A stretch of DNA of 5,436 nt from assembly GCA_905207385.1 (NCBI GenBank), contig CAJLLH010000092.1, positions 1 to 5,436 of the forward strand, written 5' to 3'. The translations under genes were made by a program, and so were the position numbers. Numbering within the stretch: position 1 is the stretch's first letter; each line of letters opens with the position of its first letter. Positions 4,581 through 5,436 of this stretch are shown here, one piece after another. This DNA is from an uncultured Eubacteriales bacterium. Lineage in GTDB: Bacteria; Bacillota; Clostridia; Christensenellales; Borkfalkiaceae. The notes under the pieces were generated by a model. It saw nothing but the letters and a program-made list of their open reading frames with translations, had not been told where the DNA came from and searched no databases.

Positions 4581-5436
4581 ATGCCTATTGTCATAGATAA
4601 GGAAATACCCGCATTCAGAATACTTACAGGCGAAAGGTGCTTTGTAATGGATAAGGAAAGGGCGCACTCGCAGGAGATACGTCCCATCGAGATAGCCATA
4701 CTCAACCTTATGCCCACAAAAGAAACTACCGAAACACAGTTCATGCGACTGCTTTCAAACAGCCCGCTTCAGGTAAACATAACGCTTATAAAAACGGCTA
4801 CGTACAGAAGCACGCACACAGAGCAGACGCACCTTGAAAAATTTTACAAGAACTTTGAAGACGTAAAAGACAAACGCTTCGACGGCATGATAGTTACGGG
4901 CGCGCCCGTGGAAAACATGGAGTTTGAAGAAGTTGCGTACTGGAACGAGCTTAAGGAAATACTTGACTGGACAAACAGCCACGTTACCTCCACCCTGTTC
5001 ATTTGCTGGGGCGCTCAGGCTGCGCTGCATTACTTTTACGGCATAAAAAAGCACCCGCTCAAGCAAAAGTGCTTTGGCATATTCACGCACATACGCGTGC
5101 GCGGAGAAAACCCCGAACCGCTTATGCGCGGCATTTCGGACGAGTTCCACATGCCGCACTCCCGCCACACCGTAGTTTACGCCAACGACATAAAGCACAT
5201 CAAAGAGCTTGAAATTCTGGCTTATTCCAAGCGCGCGGGCGTTTCCATTATAAAGAGCACGGACAACAAGCGCGTTTTTGTTATGGGGCACATGGAATAC
5301 GACCGCGACACCCTTAAAAAAGAGTACGAGCGCGATATTGCCAAGGGAATGGATATTCAGCCGCCCGTAAATTATTTTACCGATAATTCACACACGGCGG
5401 TTAAAATGAACTGGACTTCCACCGCAAATCTTTTTT
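4581..5436 (+). CDS. metA: Homoserine O-acyltransferase, probably acetyl-CoA-dependent (3' end outside window)
   Basis: This enzyme acylates the hydroxyl of L-homoserine, the first committed step of methionine synthesis, in the cytoplasm. The frame is open from ATG 4581 to the window edge: 285 codons without a stop, of about 300-310 usual for the family, so roughly 20 C-terminal residues are missing. The MetA/HTS signature is clear: RPIEIAILNLMP (residues 34-45), TETQFMRLL (50-58), TGAPVENMEFEEVAYW (106-121), and VTSTLFICWGAQA (135-147) with the nucleophile Cys142. GHMEYDRDTL follows at 236-245 with His237 and Glu239, the counterparts of E. coli His235 and Glu237, and Arg251 matches substrate-binding Arg249. 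Residue 111 is Glu; published work on this family links Glu111 to acetyl-CoA and Gly111 to succinyl-CoA use, so the product is probably O-acetyl-L-homoserine. Near the end, the usual WRSH-ANLLF stretch reads WTSTANLF. It lies 12 nt after smpB, with no promoter or methionine riboswitch in between. Confidence 0.93.
   Translation, partial: MPIVIDKEIPAFRILTGERCFVMDKERAHSQEIRPIEIAILNLMPTKETTETQFMRLLSNSPLQVNITLIKTATYRSTHTEQTHLEKFYKNFEDVKDKRFDGMIVTGAPVENMEFEEVAYWNELKEILDWTNSHVTSTLFICWGAQAALHYFYGIKKHPLKQKCFGIFTHIRVRGENPEPLMRGISDEFHMPHSRHTVVYANDIKHIKELEILAYSKRAGVSIIKSTDNKRVFVMGHMEYDRDTLKKEYERDIAKGMDIQPPVNYFTDNSHTAVKMNWTSTANLF

Noticed and set aside
4755..5291. A 178-codon open frame on the minus strand inside metA
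   Set aside because: It is antisense to well-conserved metA motifs, including the catalytic Cys142, and resembles no known family. It is best explained as a shadow frame.

Overview
The window looks like an ordinary chromosomal housekeeping region of a Gram-positive-type bacterium, most likely a member of the Clostridia (Firmicutes/Bacillota). This rests on the gene set secG - rnr - smpB, which is a familiar neighbourhood in Firmicutes, on strong sigma-A-type TATAAT promoters, and on the protein sequences. Base composition looks balanced, and codon use mixes AT-rich choices (ATA, CTT, AAA) with GC-rich ones (GCG, CGC, GGC). This would fit an uncultured gut-type Clostridia lineage, but the genus cannot be determined from the sequence alone. 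No rRNA, tRNA, CRISPR array, insertion sequence, phage gene or other sign of recent transfer was found.

Layout: all five genes are on the + strand. (1) 57-1169 is a DMT/EamA-family membrane transporter with an unusual hydrophilic tail. (2) 1275-1577 is secG, with its own extended -10 promoter and followed by a clear intrinsic terminator. (3) 1721-4039 is rnr (RNase R), with no visible Shine-Dalgarno sequence and no convincing promoter. (4) 4116-4568 is smpB, with its own strong extended -10 promoter. (5) 4581 to the window edge is a metA-type homoserine O-acyltransferase, 12 nt after smpB, with its Shine-Dalgarno sequence overlapping the smpB stop codon. The metA gene is cut off by the window end, with 285 residues visible and probably some 20 missing.

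How the genes fit together: SecG is an accessory subunit of the SecYEG translocon. RNase R and SmpB both act in trans-translation: SmpB carries tmRNA to stalled ribosomes, and RNase R degrades the released defective mRNA. The tmRNA gene (ssrA), often next to smpB, is not in this window. The metA gene belongs to methionine biosynthesis, and its transcript appears to depend on the smpB promoter. Residue 111 is Glu, which predicts acetyl-CoA rather than succinyl-CoA as acyl donor.

No new biological system is evident. The observations most worth checking are a near-identical GCGC-loop-GCGC hairpin 13-14 nt upstream of the only two starts lacking a Shine-Dalgarno sequence, a 13-nt tandem repeat running into the secG -35 region, a shared 13-nt extended -10 core in two promoters, and the smpB-metA coupling.
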